Shown: one piece after another, positions 35,561 to 46,184 of the stretch | Layout of the letters: the number at the start of each line of letters is the position of its first letter | Numbering within the stretch: position 1 is the stretch's first letter | DNA from: Sulfurisphaera ohwakuensis | GTDB taxonomy: Archaea; Thermoproteota; Thermoprotei_A; Sulfolobales; Sulfolobaceae | Length of the DNA stretch: 64,000 nucleotides | Direction: 5' to 3' | Assembly (NCBI RefSeq): GCF_009729055.1 | Contig: NZ_CP045484.1 | Location: 1,922,001 to 1,986,000 of the forward strand | Made by a program: the position numbers and the translations under genes | Notes under the pieces: model-generated | Databases searched by the model: none | Told to the model about the DNA's origin: nothing | Seen by the model: only the letters and a program-made list of their open reading frames with translations

Positions 35561-38062
35561 GTGTTAATGAATAAAATGAAGAGAGTAAGTCAAGTAAAGA
35601 TTTCTGATGTTATTTCATTTATACTTTTATACGCTATATCATTAGCACCAATATACATATTTCTATTCAGCAATGGATATTATAATTATTACAATTATAA
35701 TATTCCATTTTTTTCTGGCACTGAAATGAGTTGGCTATTTTATCCTTCAGTATATGTCCCAGAGGTTGGACTTCAAGTAAATATAGGAATATATTATTTA
35801 TTCCTGTTATTTTTTACAAATATTATCCATATTTATAATGTAATTACTATAGCCAAATTTTTTCTTTTCATAACGTTTAGTATAATATATTTTTCCATAT
35901 ATATAATTATAACGAAATTTATGAACATACTTCATATAACTAGGTATAGAAATATAATAAGAGGAGTATCAATTCTATTTTTCTTTTTAAATCCAGAATA
36001 CTTAGAAATATTAGGGTACGATTTCTATAATTTTATTTTTGGTATAATAGCTTTTTCCTATGTAATAATAAAAATTATTGATATAAGTGTTAATAATTAC
36101 AACCCTAAAAAGATGGACTACATAAAAGCGGGTCTTTCATTAGGTTTTGCAGGAATGATGGATCCAAGAATATTTGTGCTTGGATTATATATAATTTCTT
36201 CAATGGTAATTATACTTGTCATAACAAATCGAAGATCTGCAATAAAAAGTTTTAAATATGGAGTACTGGGATTATTTTCATCATTACCAATTGTTGCCTA
36301 TATTTACTACCTCTTTGCTTATCCATCCATAATAACTACTCATTCTATCAGTAAAGCAATATCAGTGCCATCATATAGGCCAGATACTTACTCATATATA
36401 GCTACTTGGTCAGGTAATTCTCACCTATTTAATGTATTTACATTCGCAAACTTTGGTTGGTCGTCAATAGTTTTTTCACCGCCATCAATATTGTTTTACC
36501 CAAGAAGCGAATGGTGGTATCTACCCTATTTTGGTAGCCCGGCTCTAATATTATTACCTCATGGCATAATAACATATATTTGGCTAGGATCCTTATACAT
36601 TTTCATTATAATAGCTCTAATAGGATTATTTGATAAAAGTAAAAAGTTACCAGCTCTACTCCTATTTGTTCCGCTTTTCATTATATTAAGTATATCTGCG
36701 GGGACTAACGTACCCATAAAACAATTTGTATACATGTTTGAAATTGATCCTTCTCATATACCAATAATCGGAGGAATATTTGGAACAACCTTTGCTATAC
36801 CCTTTGTTGCTGCAGAAATAGCGCCAATATTAGCATCCCTTTTAACAGTTATAGGTATAAATTATATTTTAACCAGGTTACATAAACCCTCATATAGATC
36901 AATCGCCATTACAGTTGTTGTAGTATTAGCCGTGTTTGCGAGTTGGCAGTATTTTAATGGAACCCTTTACCCATCACAAGTTACCGGGTCTTTTCCCGGT
37001 AATAGTATATCATTACAAGGATATTATGCTCCGCTTTATCCTCCACCTCAATGGGTTCACGTAATGAATATTTTATCAACTTCAAATGCGGGAGTCGCAT
37101 ATGCCGGTGAGATTGGATTTTCAGAAAAATGGGCCCATTACCAGTTCATTTCTCACACACCTTTCTTAATGCCTGGCTATGCTACTATTTCGCCTCCTCC
37201 AGTTAAGTACGTTAATCAAACACCAGTAGCATATGACATAAGCGGTACAAAATATTTGTTTATAGATAACACATCTTACACACCGCTCAGCAATTCATTT
37301 ATTTACTCTTACCTTAACTATTCCGGGTTAAAAGTAATCTATGCTAAGGGAGACGTCTATTTATTAGAACAACCAAACGCCTCAGTATTTAGATATGCAG
37401 AAGAAGCATTATCAATTAATACTACTAACGAAAATATAGCATTTGAAGTAGAGGATTTACTTTATCCATTACTTAACTACACGCCGGCAATAATTTCTCC
37501 TCAAGGAGGAATAAAAGTGCTAGTAAATCCCACTCAGGTCACTTCTAGCTATATGGCTTTCTTTAACGAAAGTACTAACGTAAGTATATCGCCAGGTAAG
37601 TACATTATACTTAACGGTACAACAACAGAAAAATATCTGAGCGGAATAATTCACGTTAACCCAAACACACTCATAATACCTTCAAATATTAATTTAAGTA
37701 AGCTAATCTCATATCCTCTAAACTTTTCATTCAATCAACTTACTGCATCATTTACAGTTAACGTAAAGCCAGGCTATATAATAGAAACTTCCTTACCTTT
37801 ACCTAATGGGGGAGTAATAGCAAATGGAGGAAAGATTCTAGGACAGAACGTTTTCGGGCAGACTGTATTCTCATCAAACTCAAATACCGTGACGTTATCT
37901 ATAAAATTGGGCTTTTTCACTAACGTCTTGATGACAGCAGTAGACATATTTTTCTATCTCATGTTCGCGTACTTTATTATATATAAGGGGTTAAAAAGTT
38001 CCGGGATTACTAGGGTGCTTTTAAGTGCTATTAGGAATAGTGGATTCAAGAGCAGTAAGTAA
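35561..38062 (+). CDS. Large polytopic membrane protein of the glycan locus
   Basis: An 833-residue protein: an N-terminal membrane region with around ten helices (FILLYAISLAPIYIFLF, IAKFFLFITFSIIYF and so on), an extracellular-looking C-terminal domain rich in Asn-x-Ser/Thr, and one helix near the end (MTAVDIFFYLMFAYFIIYKG). The layout suggests a GT-C-like transferase or a glycan-assembly protein that uses a lipid-linked donor, but I do not see a decisive motif. Start candidates are GTG 35561, ATG 35567 and ATG 35576. Its last 38 bp overlap the next GT4 gene, so it is part of that operon. Confidence 0.7.
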   Translation: MLMNKMKRVSQVKISDVISFILLYAISLAPIYIFLFSNGYYNYYNYNIPFFSGTEMSWLFYPSVYVPEVGLQVNIGIYYLFLLFFTNIIHIYNVITIAKFFLFITFSIIYFSIYIIITKFMNILHITRYRNIIRGVSILFFFLNPEYLEILGYDFYNFIFGIIAFSYVIIKIIDISVNNYNPKKMDYIKAGLSLGFAGMMDPRIFVLGLYIISSMVIILVITNRRSAIKSFKYGVLGLFSSLPIVAYIYYLFAYPSIITTHSISKAISVPSYRPDTYSYIATWSGNSHLFNVFTFANFGWSSIVFSPPSILFYPRSEWWYLPYFGSPALILLPHGIITYIWLGSLYIFIIIALIGLFDKSKKLPALLLFVPLFIILSISAGTNVPIKQFVYMFEIDPSHIPIIGGIFGTTFAIPFVAAEIAPILASLLTVIGINYILTRLHKPSYRSIAITVVVVLAVFASWQYFNGTLYPSQVTGSFPGNSISLQGYYAPLYPPPQWVHVMNILSTSNAGVAYAGEIGFSEKWAHYQFISHTPFLMPGYATISPPPVKYVNQTPVAYDISGTKYLFIDNTSYTPLSNSFIYSYLNYSGLKVIYAKGDVYLLEQPNASVFRYAEEALSINTTNENIAFEVEDLLYPLLNYTPAIISPQGGIKVLVNPTQVTSSYMAFFNESTNVSISPGKYIILNGTTTEKYLSGIIHVNPNTLIIPSNINLSKLISYPLNFSFNQLTASFTVNVKPGYIIETSLPLPNGGVIANGGKILGQNVFGQTVFSSNSNTVTLSIKLGFFTNVLMTAVDIFFYLMFAYFIIYKGLKSSGITRVLLSAIRNSGFKSSK

Positions 38063-39236
38063 CTCATCTGCTGGTAGCGAAACTCACGTAAGGGAAGTGT
38101 TAAAGAGGTTAGTTAAAAAGTATAAAATCTATTATTTACCGACAACCCATGTATTTCTTGAAGGCAAGAGGGAAAACATTATAAAAAATGCCAAAGAACT
38201 AGAGAAGATTGTAAAAATTCCGTCATCATTTTATTCTTTTCTAGAGAGTGGAAAGACTACGTCATTAAGAGAAGAGTTATTTTCATTCTCCAGATTAGCT
38301 AAAGAACTCTATAATGAGTACAAAAAGGAAGTGGATAGCGTGGAATTCGTGTATATCCCCCATAATTATAGGATACAATTAATGTCTTCAATCCTCCTAT
38401 CCTCCCTTTCCCAGAACGGATATGGAATGTTATTAATGACCGACCCCCACAATTCTATATTGGAAAAGAAATCACTCATTGAGTGCATAAGAATTTGGCA
38501 TAGACTATGGTTCTCTTATAAACCCGCACTCGAGTTTTGTTTAGCACAGAGAATACAAGATTTTCTCTTCCTAAGAAAGAGGGGAAACTTAAAGTTCATT
38601 GCAGTAATGAACAAGGGCACTCTAGACTATACAGCGTTATCTAAGTATTTTAACGTAAGAGTTTTAACTCCTCCTCATGCTTTCAATCCTATAGCATTGA
38701 AATATAGGACTTTTGATAAGGAAGAGTATGCAGTATTTTTAGGCAGAATGAATACTGCAAAAGGAGCTCACGAAGTAATAGAAATTAGGAAGAGTGTAAA
38801 GCTCAAAATGATTGGTAAACCAGAACAGGATTTTATAGTTAGGAAAGCAAGAGAGAATGGAATTGTAGTAATAGAAAACGTATCAGAAGAGGAGAAGTTT
38901 GAAATACTTTCTAGAGCTAAAGTTTTAGTGTTACCTTCTCATCAAGAGAGTTTTTCAATAACAATTCTTGAAGCTTTAGCTGTTGGAACTCCGGTAGTGA
39001 CTTACGATTTACCTTCCTTAAAGTCGATTTATCAGTTCGAGGCAGTGAAATTCGTTAAGGAGTTTGATACGAGCTCGTTAACACAAGAGGTTAAAAGGAT
39101 GATGGAGGTTAGAAAAGAGAAGTTAGAGGAGATGTTTGAAGATGAGAAACTTCAAGAATTCTTAAAGCTTCACTCCAGTTGGGATAATGTAGCTAATGCT
39201 ATAGATAAGATGATTAGAGAATTTAGCAATTCTTGA
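38025..39236 (+). CDS. GT4-family glycosyltransferase (paralogue group A)
   Basis: A 403-residue GT-B enzyme starting at a GTG (38025) inside the end of the membrane-protein gene. The N-terminal NSSAGSETHVREVLKRLVKK is the acceptor-side glycine-rich loop. The C-terminal side has FLGRMNTAKGAHEVIEIRKS, and ESFSITILEALAVGTPVVTY carries the E-x7-E-like donor site. It resembles the products at 41345 and 44689 in both N- and C-terminal ends (VKFVKEFDTSSLTQEV), so the three arose by duplication. Confidence 0.85.
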   Translation: MLLGIVDSRAVSNSSAGSETHVREVLKRLVKKYKIYYLPTTHVFLEGKRENIIKNAKELEKIVKIPSSFYSFLESGKTTSLREELFSFSRLAKELYNEYKKEVDSVEFVYIPHNYRIQLMSSILLSSLSQNGYGMLLMTDPHNSILEKKSLIECIRIWHRLWFSYKPALEFCLAQRIQDFLFLRKRGNLKFIAVMNKGTLDYTALSKYFNVRVLTPPHAFNPIALKYRTFDKEEYAVFLGRMNTAKGAHEVIEIRKSVKLKMIGKPEQDFIVRKARENGIVVIENVSEEEKFEILSRAKVLVLPSHQESFSITILEALAVGTPVVTYDLPSLKSIYQFEAVKFVKEFDTSSLTQEVKRMMEVRKEKLEEMFEDEKLQEFLKLHSSWDNVANAIDKMIREFSNS

Positions 39237-39238
39237 AA

Positions 39239-40198
39239 TTACTCTGTCCTCTTTTTACAATACATTTTCCCCACTTTCTTAGATCCTACTACTTTACAAT
39301 CATAATCGTTAGACAGTTTATTTAAAAGTAAGTAATACGGGATTCCAATAATATTAGAATGATATTCTAAGATTATGTTTTCAAAAACCGAGACGTCGCT
39401 ATACTCATTTAAAATTAAATCAAATTCACAACCTTCACAGTCCATCTTCAAAAGATATGGATCATTAACATAATCTAATATTTTCTTAAGCGTAATCTTG
39501 GGTGCTTTACATGTTTCATTTTTATTTCCTTGCGTCGAAAGAGTAGAATACATTACAGAATCGCTTATTTCATAGTTACAAGGTACTTCCATCTCACCTT
39601 CTTTAGAACCAACAGCTGCATTTATAGGTATAATTATATTCTGAAGGTTGTTTAATTCAATATTTTTAAGCAACTCTGAATAAACAGACGGTAAAGGTTC
39701 TACAGCAATTACTTTCTTTGCTCCATTAACTGCAAAATAAATTGAACTATCCCCTATATTTGCACCAATATCCACGACTTCTCTACCCTTGACTTCGATT
39801 TCATAATCTTTATTTTCAAATATTTCAATAACTGTAAAAGGAAGTCTCGTAAATTTTACTCCATTTTTCTCAAAATATCCTTCCTTAATTTCCCAATTAT
39901 ATAATAATGCTAAAAGATAATCATCAACTAGCTCACTTTTATCAATTTTAGCTATTTTACCATTCATTTCAATAGAATTATCATATATATTAAAACTCTT
40001 TATATTGCCTTCATAACATTTCTCAAGCAAAAAATAATAACTGTGACTTACATTTATGTATTTTCTGTTCTTCTTTATCTTAAACCTTATGGGTGAATGA
40101 AAGTATTCAACCTTTAAGAGCTTGAGACTAATGGATATCCAATTATCTATGCATCTCCTCTGCGATATCACTTTTTTGATTTGATCGAGAAGCGACAT
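39239..40198 (-). CDS. FkbM-family methyltransferase
   Basis: A 319-residue AdoMet-dependent enzyme. The conserved AdoMet motif is EVVDIGANIGDSSIYFAVN (about residues 130-148), with VIAVEPLPSVYSELL, and LLKMDCEGCEFDLIL as the acceptor-side loop. The first 120 residues are a family-specific N-terminal part. It probably O-methylates a sugar in the glycan. It lies convergent to the upstream GT4 gene and 2 bp from the next gene on the same strand. Confidence 0.85.
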   Translation of the reverse strand: MSLLDQIKKVISQRRCIDNWISISLKLLKVEYFHSPIRFKIKKNRKYINVSHSYYFLLEKCYEGNIKSFNIYDNSIEMNGKIAKIDKSELVDDYLLALLYNWEIKEGYFEKNGVKFTRLPFTVIEIFENKDYEIEVKGREVVDIGANIGDSSIYFAVNGAKKVIAVEPLPSVYSELLKNIELNNLQNIIIPINAAVGSKEGEMEVPCNYEISDSVMYSTLSTQGNKNETCKAPKITLKKILDYVNDPYLLKMDCEGCEFDLILNEYSDVSVFENIILEYHSNIIGIPYYLLLNKLSNDYDCKVVGSKKVGKMYCKKRTE

Positions 40199-40200
40199 AT

Positions 40201-41235
40201 TTAATTAATTAATTCATAATCAATTATTTTATAAATAGCTTCTCTCTCCATGATTGCGGCCTTATCCCAAGTTAAAGTCTTCGCAAATTCCCTACTTCTC
40301 TTACCTACTTCTTTCCTAAGGCTATCGTCTCTTAACAGCTTAATTATTTCCTCAGCGAAAGAGTTGACGTCATCGAACTTTACTTTTATAGCAACTGGGT
40401 ATCTCTTACTCCACGGTAAATCCCACGTCACTACTGGTAAATACGAAGATAAAGCCTCGGCTACTGCCAAAGAGAAACCTTCATAAAGTGATGGGAAAAC
40501 GAAGACTTTAGACTTAGCTAATAACTCCCTCTTTTCCTTCTCGCTAACAAAGCCGTAATAAACGGAATTTTTAGGCGTCTCTTTCCAACCTTTACCTAAA
40601 ATGCAAAGTTTAGCGTTAACTTTCTCGTTCACTTTATCCCAGATCTGAAACAAATATTTTACACCTTTCCTCTCACCGTAATTTCCTATAAATATTCCGT
40701 CACATACTTTATCGTCTTCCGTGTAATAATCGTCCACGTTAACGCCGTTGGTCGAAGTCAAAATAATTTTCTTAGGAAAGAGCTTTTTAAGCTCATCAAA
40801 AACTTCGGGGTTATCAAGGCAAATAATCCCTTTACTTCTATTTATGGCAAAGCGTAGAAACTTGCTTTCACGTATTTGCTCAGTAACGTGATGGACTACA
40901 ACTATGAAAGGCTTTCTTGAAAATATTGAGAGGAGCCAAGTATAATAGACGCTTAATGAGTATTCGCTATAACTTATAATTACGTCGACTTTCCTAGCCT
41001 CTTTAAGACAGTTTATGAAACCTTTTAAATACGCTTTTTTATCAGTACTTGACGACTTTACGACATGAAATTTTGAAAGTAAAGGCGAAATCTCAGGGTC
41101 TATTTCATTGAAAGTTTTCTCGTCTACGCATAAGTAAACCTCCTCATTTATCCTACTATAGACCTCAAGAGTTCTCCTCATTCCGCCTAGAAATTCTTTC
41201 CCAAACCTCATTGGTGGTGAAATTAAGACTTTCAC
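40201..41235 (-). CDS. GT4-family glycosyltransferase
   Basis: A 344-residue GT-B enzyme with a Gly-rich start ([20 protein letters not shown]) and the donor-site region [33 protein letters not shown] and [20 protein letters not shown]. It forms an operon with the FkbM gene downstream, separated by 2 bp. The intended linkage is not known. Confidence 0.85.
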   Translation of the reverse strand: MKVLISPPMRFGKEFLGGMRRTLEVYSRINEEVYLCVDEKTFNEIDPEISPLLSKFHVVKSSSTDKKAYLKGFINCLKEARKVDVIISYSEYSLSVYYTWLLSIFSRKPFIVVVHHVTEQIRESKFLRFAINRSKGIICLDNPEVFDELKKLFPKKIILTSTNGVNVDDYYTEDDKVCDGIFIGNYGERKGVKYLFQIWDKVNEKVNAKLCILGKGWKETPKNSVYYGFVSEKEKRELLAKSKVFVFPSLYEGFSLAVAEALSSYLPVVTWDLPWSKRYPVAIKVKFDDVNSFAEEIIKLLRDDSLRKEVGKRSREFAKTLTWDKAAIMEREAIYKIIDYELIN

Positions 41236-41344
41236 GCCTTAACTTATATTTTAATACTTAAATACTTCTTTGCTTATGTAAAAACTTACTGTGCGCTTTG
41301 TCAATAGTTACTTAGAATAGAAACAGACTAAAAAGGACTATATT

Positions 41345-42580
41345 CTATGAGAATGAATTATCTTTCCTCTTTCTTTGCTCGATCTCTTCTTTTAATATCT
41401 TTGCTATGCTTTCGGTAACGTTATCCCAATTATGGAACTCTATGAATGACCTTACTTTATCACTAAAAACTGCATTCAATAGCTCTCCTTTGTTAAGCTC
41501 TTTTTTAACTTCTTCTGCCATTTTATTTACATTACCTTCCTTAACAAATCTTACAGCAGGAATATCTTTATACACAGAATGCACTGTAGGTATTGAATAC
41601 GCTATAACAGGAGTTCCCAATGCTAAGGCTTCTAATATAGTTAGGGAGAAACCATCAGCCAAAGAGGGATATATTAGAAGTCTTGCTTTTGATGCTACTT
41701 CATAAAGTTTCTTTTTCTCAATAAAACCCAAATATTCTATATCTAGAGAGTTATCTTTCACATACTTAAAGAAGAAGTTTTTGAACTTCTCATAAAGAAA
41801 TTTTCCAGCAACCTTAGCTTTGACTTTAATCCCTCTATTCTTCAAAAGCTTAAGTACGTAAACGAAGTTCAGTATACCCTTGGGCGGAATTAATGTAGTC
41901 CAGAATACTACGTAGTCTTCCTTATCTCTAGTTCTATAATTTAAAAGCTCTCTATCGACTCCATTACCAGGTTGAAGGAGGTACTTTTTTACTTTATTAA
42001 CTTTTACAGAATCTAAAGTGCCTTTGCTTACTCCTGCTATGAAGTTTAAGTATTTAGCTTGCTTAATATACTCTCTTTTTCTCCTAGTAAGCAAATAAAG
42101 TGCGATAGACCTCTTCACGAAATAATCCATTGAATTAAAGAAAAAAGGCTTTAATGAGTAGTAAGTGTAAAATACGCTTTGTGAGAAAGAGTATAAAGGT
42201 TCATGAAGAGTTAGACCTAATGGTATTTTATTTATATTTGAGATGAATACACTCTCTGGCGTAGTATAGTCTGGATCGTATATAAAGTCGGAGTCAAGTT
42301 TAACTTTTTCAGCAAAAGTCTTGTATACTGAAGGAGAGTACGGAAGAAAAGAAGGCTTAAGGTTAGTTAAAGATAAAGAATAAACAAATTCTGGAATTTT
42401 AACTCCCTTCTTTTGTATATTTTCCAATTCTTCTTCAGCTTTAGGATTATTAACAAAGAAGTTTATTGAAGGAATAAATTCCACTTCAAAATGTCTCGTT
42501 AATCTGTAAACGACATTGTTTACGTGAGTAGATCCGCCGGAGTAATTTGAAGTTAAACTTGTTATAATTGTTATTTTCAC
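41345..42580 (-). CDS. GT4-family glycosyltransferase (paralogue group A)
   Basis: A 411-residue GT-B enzyme with SNYSGGSTHVNNVVYRLTRH at the N-terminus and FWTTLIPPKGILNFVYVLKL and LADGFSLTILEALALGTPVI at the donor site. It belongs to the paralogue set with 38025 and 44689. The first ATG is at 42578-42580. It is divergent from the gene at 42614, with only 33 bp between the starts, so promoters are packed in a very short region. Confidence 0.85.
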   Translation of the reverse strand: MKITIITSLTSNYSGGSTHVNNVVYRLTRHFEVEFIPSINFFVNNPKAEEELENIQKKGVKIPEFVYSLSLTNLKPSFLPYSPSVYKTFAEKVKLDSDFIYDPDYTTPESVFISNINKIPLGLTLHEPLYSFSQSVFYTYYSLKPFFFNSMDYFVKRSIALYLLTRRKREYIKQAKYLNFIAGVSKGTLDSVKVNKVKKYLLQPGNGVDRELLNYRTRDKEDYVVFWTTLIPPKGILNFVYVLKLLKNRGIKVKAKVAGKFLYEKFKNFFFKYVKDNSLDIEYLGFIEKKKLYEVASKARLLIYPSLADGFSLTILEALALGTPVIAYSIPTVHSVYKDIPAVRFVKEGNVNKMAEEVKKELNKGELLNAVFSDKVRSFIEFHNWDNVTESIAKILKEEIEQRKRKDNSFS

Positions 42581-42613
42581 AGTTAGCTTTATTCCTATAG
42601 GCAGATATTAAAT

Positions 42614-43618
42614 TTGATGAAAGTACTTCTAGTGGCTAGTAAAGGGGACTTCAAGGAAGATATGAGCAAAGTAACTGGTATAGGGAGGTATTCCAGAGAA
42701 GTCTATAATGGCTTAAGCAATGCAGGGATTAACGTTACTATTTTACCCCTTTACGATTACTCTTCACTCCCATCTTCCATTTTAACTACAGTCAAAGGAA
42801 TATTTCACAATTACTCCGGCTATGATATTATACATATTCTATCTCCTAAGCCTCTTATTCCGATAAGGAAAGGCAAGGCAAAGTTAATAACTACCGTACA
42901 CGATTTATTTTTTCTTAAATACAAGGAATCAGAACCAATGCCTTTAATGAAAAGATTTTACGTTAAGAGTATATTAAGTTCCGATACAATTATAACAGTC
43001 TCAAGTTTAGTGAAAGAAGACGTAGAAAGACTGGGTTATAAGAAAAAGGTTTTCGTAGTTAGCCCAGGAATAGATGAAAGGTTCTTTAATAAACCTATAG
43101 TAAAGAAGAGGAGAAGAGATATAGTAAAATTAGGTTATATAGGAATGATAGACTCAGAAAGGAAAAACGTAGTTAGGGGGATAAGAGCCTTTAAGAAATT
43201 AAAAGAGAAGAACGTAGTTTTTGAATTATGGGGAAGTTATAATCCTAATAGTGAAATATTTAAGGAAATTTTGAAGGAAGCAAAAGAAGATCCTAGAATA
43301 AGGATAATGGGACCAACTCCAGAAGATAGACTGGTAGAGACCTATGACGCATTTGACTATTTCCTCTTTCCAACTAAAGAGGAAGGCTTTGGATTTCCCA
43401 TTGTTGAAGCTAATGCTAGAGGAGTCCCAATAATAGTGTTTGAAGACGCTAGGATACCAGAAGAAGTTTGTAAATATTGTATAAGATTAAAAGAAGATGA
43501 TTTTAGCATTCCAGACAAAAATTTTGATGAAGAGAAGTTGAAAAAATTCGCTAGAAATTTTTCTTGGAGAAATTCCTTAGAAAATTTATTAAAGGTGTAT
43601 AATGAGATCACAAAATAA
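42614..43618 (+). CDS. GT4-family glycosyltransferase (alpha-mannosyltransferase-like)
   Basis: A 334-residue GT-B enzyme. Landmarks are ISKVTGIGRYSREVYNGLSN-like start (residues 12-35), TTVHDLFFLKY, ITVSSLVKEDVERL, VVSPGIDERFF, and a donor site FFLFPTKEEGFGFPIVEANA-like segment. The HDLFF motif and PGID are often seen in mannosyltransferases. An ATG opens the frame at 42617 with a second choice just before at 42614. Sugar specificity cannot be read safely. Confidence 0.83.
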   Translation: MMKVLLVASKGDFKEDMSKVTGIGRYSREVYNGLSNAGINVTILPLYDYSSLPSSILTTVKGIFHNYSGYDIIHILSPKPLIPIRKGKAKLITTVHDLFFLKYKESEPMPLMKRFYVKSILSSDTIITVSSLVKEDVERLGYKKKVFVVSPGIDERFFNKPIVKKRRRDIVKLGYIGMIDSERKNVVRGIRAFKKLKEKNVVFELWGSYNPNSEIFKEILKEAKEDPRIRIMGPTPEDRLVETYDAFDYFLFPTKEEGFGFPIVEANARGVPIIVFEDARIPEEVCKYCIRLKEDDFSIPDKNFDEEKLKKFARNFSWRNSLENLLKVYNEITK

Positions 43619-43730
43619 TTTAGCATAAATGAAACTAAGTGATGATGTATTTTTACTAAAAAGTTAGATCATAACACTTTGATGTTCAACGCGAAACTTA
43701 AAAATAAGTAAGAATAATTTAAGAATAACT

Positions 43731-44666
43731 ATGATAAGTAAAGCTAAGTACGCTTTCATCTATTTTAGATTTTTTAAAGATATCGTTCCGCTTATTTATC
43801 TTTTTCTGGATATGTTTAGCGGAAAATATAGCGAAAAATTAGTAAAGATAAGAATTAATAACGTAGCGTTAAGCTTGCCTGTAGCAGCAATAAGGGAATT
43901 TTTATTATATGCAGAAAAGGAAAGAATAGATAAAATATCTGTGGATACAAGAGAAAAGTGTATTATAATTAACTCTGATAAAATTCCTATAAATGAGATG
44001 TGGGGGATTGGTGCTTACGTTCGTGGTTGGAGATACAGAGATGGAGTTTGGGTTTATAAAGACGTTAAATTTAAACATATGATATTCACGGTGTATGAAA
44101 CGTTTAACGAGCAAGAATATTATGACCCCGAAATTAAAGGTAAAGAAGTCATAGATATAGGTGGTGGAGTAGGAGATACTGCAGTTTACTTCACAAAAAT
44201 AGGAGCATCTAAAGTAGTTGTTGTGGAACCGCTACCGATACTAATTAATGAAATTCAAGAAAATCTTAAATTAAATGGTGTTGAAGATAAAGTGATAGTA
44301 ATTAATGCTGCCTTAAGCTCGTCTAATGGGAAAACTAAAGTCCCAAACAACTTTAACATTTACTATTCATTTTCTTATAAAACAGATAATAAGGGAGATG
44401 TAGAGATTGATAAGATAACACTTAGCGATATATTAAAATTGGTAAATAATCCTTACCTCCTGAAGATAGACTGTGAAGGATGTGAGTACGAAGTTATAAT
44501 GTATGATTACGAGAATGTGAAGAAGTTTCATAAAATAATTTTCGAATTCCATTTTCCTAAAAAGATCCAGGAAGTATTAAAGCGATTAAGTAAAGATTTT
44601 GAATGTGAAGCGACTAAAGGCAAATTAACATATATCGTCAGATGTACTAGAAAACATAAACGCTAA
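43731..44666 (+). CDS. FkbM-family methyltransferase
   Basis: A 311-residue AdoMet-dependent enzyme. It has VIDIGGGVGDTAVYFTKIGA (AdoMet site), VVVVEPLPILINEIQENL and LLKIDCEGCEYEVIMYDY. It is a paralogue of the 39239 gene; both share the CEGCE motif. The N-terminal 110 residues carry a hydrophobic stretch at the start. It ends 22 bp from the end of the convergent GT4 gene at 44689. Confidence 0.85.
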   Translation: MISKAKYAFIYFRFFKDIVPLIYLFLDMFSGKYSEKLVKIRINNVALSLPVAAIREFLLYAEKERIDKISVDTREKCIIINSDKIPINEMWGIGAYVRGWRYRDGVWVYKDVKFKHMIFTVYETFNEQEYYDPEIKGKEVIDIGGGVGDTAVYFTKIGASKVVVVEPLPILINEIQENLKLNGVEDKVIVINAALSSSNGKTKVPNNFNIYYSFSYKTDNKGDVEIDKITLSDILKLVNNPYLLKIDCEGCEYEVIMYDYENVKKFHKIIFEFHFPKKIQEVLKRLSKDFECEATKGKLTYIVRCTRKHKR

Positions 44667-44688
44667 TAAAACCTTTAGTCGCTTTAAA

Positions 44689-45966
44689 TTAATCAGAAAG
44701 ATATTTAAATATTTCATCTGCAACTTTATCCCAGTTATTATGTTTTTCCAGAAATTTATCAAGTTTTTCATTATATATTAGATTGAAATAATCTTCTTCC
44801 TTCATAGATAGGATTTTTAATACTTCCTTAGCCATAGCTTTTACGTCAAATTCCTTTACAAACTTTACAGCATCTAGACTTCCGTAGACGCTCATAGGTC
44901 CAGGTAAGTCATACGAAACTACTGGTGTTCCTACCGCTAACGACTCTAAAATTACTAAAGGGAACACATCTTCATGAGTAGGATATATTAATGCCCTTGC
45001 TTTACTAACTATTTTATATTTTTCGTCATCTGATATGAAACCTAGATAAATTATATTTTTTTCTAAACCTAATTTTTTTATTATCTCAAAAAGTTTCTCT
45101 TTTTCGTTATTATTTGGGAATTTTCCAAATATAATTAATTTAGCATTATTCTTAACCTTGATTACCTCTCTTAATATATAGGGAATTTCAAATATACCTT
45201 TTAGGTAATTTAACCTAGCCCAGAAGACTAGATAGTCTTCCTTTTGCTTAGTCCTATATTTTAGTATCTCTGGATTAAAGGCATTTCCTGGATCAAGAAC
45301 TTTAATCTTATCACTTTTTAAGTTTACAGAATCTAAAGTCCCTTTACTAACTAAAAGAATATATTTAACTAAAGGCTCTCTCATAATCCGTTTAAACTTA
45401 GCTATATTAAAAAATGCATATCTATATTTAAGAGAAAAGAGAGGATCTCCTATGCGGTATTTTAGACTTCCATACAAGAATCTAAATGCACTATAATACG
45501 ATCTAAAATAATCAGTTTGAATCACAGTTACTAACTTTTTACCAGAAATCTTTGAGATACAGTAAGCGTCAACTGAAAGATCTTCATTACATGGGATGGT
45601 TGGTTTAAAAGAACTCAAAAAAAGTTTAAACTTTAGTAATCGAGAAGACGTATTCATGTAAAAATCTGCTAATGGTTCGTATAGTATTTTAACGTCTTTT
45701 GTTTCCTTCTTATACTCTTGTAAAATTTCCTCATAAGAAAATTTTTCGCCATTACATGCTCTCTTGATCACTTTAGGAAGCATAAAAGGTAAATTATCTA
45801 GTTTATCACAGATATTGTAGTGTTTAAGAAGGTTAATTTCATTAAGTTGTGGTAAGGCTAATATCTCAGTCTTTTTAGATAATCGCTCTAAAACCTCTTT
45901 TACATGAAGACCACCTCCACCTACGAATGTTGCATATATTCTGAATGGAATGACTGTACCAATCAT
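44689..45966 (-). CDS. GT4-family glycosyltransferase (paralogue group A)
   Basis: A 425-residue GT-B enzyme starting with IPFRIYATFVGGGGLHVKEV. The donor site part is FWARLNYLKGIFEIPYILRE, IIFGKFPNNNEKEKLF and HEDVFPLVILESLAVGTPVV. It matches the 38025 and 41345 products throughout. This third copy may add a related sugar or a repeat unit. About 220 bp of empty sequence lies upstream. Confidence 0.85.
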   Translation of the reverse strand: MIGTVIPFRIYATFVGGGGLHVKEVLERLSKKTEILALPQLNEINLLKHYNICDKLDNLPFMLPKVIKRACNGEKFSYEEILQEYKKETKDVKILYEPLADFYMNTSSRLLKFKLFLSSFKPTIPCNEDLSVDAYCISKISGKKLVTVIQTDYFRSYYSAFRFLYGSLKYRIGDPLFSLKYRYAFFNIAKFKRIMREPLVKYILLVSKGTLDSVNLKSDKIKVLDPGNAFNPEILKYRTKQKEDYLVFWARLNYLKGIFEIPYILREVIKVKNNAKLIIFGKFPNNNEKEKLFEIIKKLGLEKNIIYLGFISDDEKYKIVSKARALIYPTHEDVFPLVILESLAVGTPVVSYDLPGPMSVYGSLDAVKFVKEFDVKAMAKEVLKILSMKEEDYFNLIYNEKLDKFLEKHNNWDKVADEIFKYLSD

Positions 45967-46184
45967 TTTAGACCACTATACCCTTTATAGATAAAGAAAT
46001 TTAAGTTATTTCATTACAATAAACCTAATGAGCAGGTTAAGTTAATTAAAACGACTTTATTACTATTGGAGAATGTAGACTAATTAGTACATTAGTAATA
46101 TTAAGAGATAATACGAAGAGAAAGGAACATTTATTAGTACGATAGAGGCTGTTACATAACTTAAGGATTAAGATCGGCTATAAA

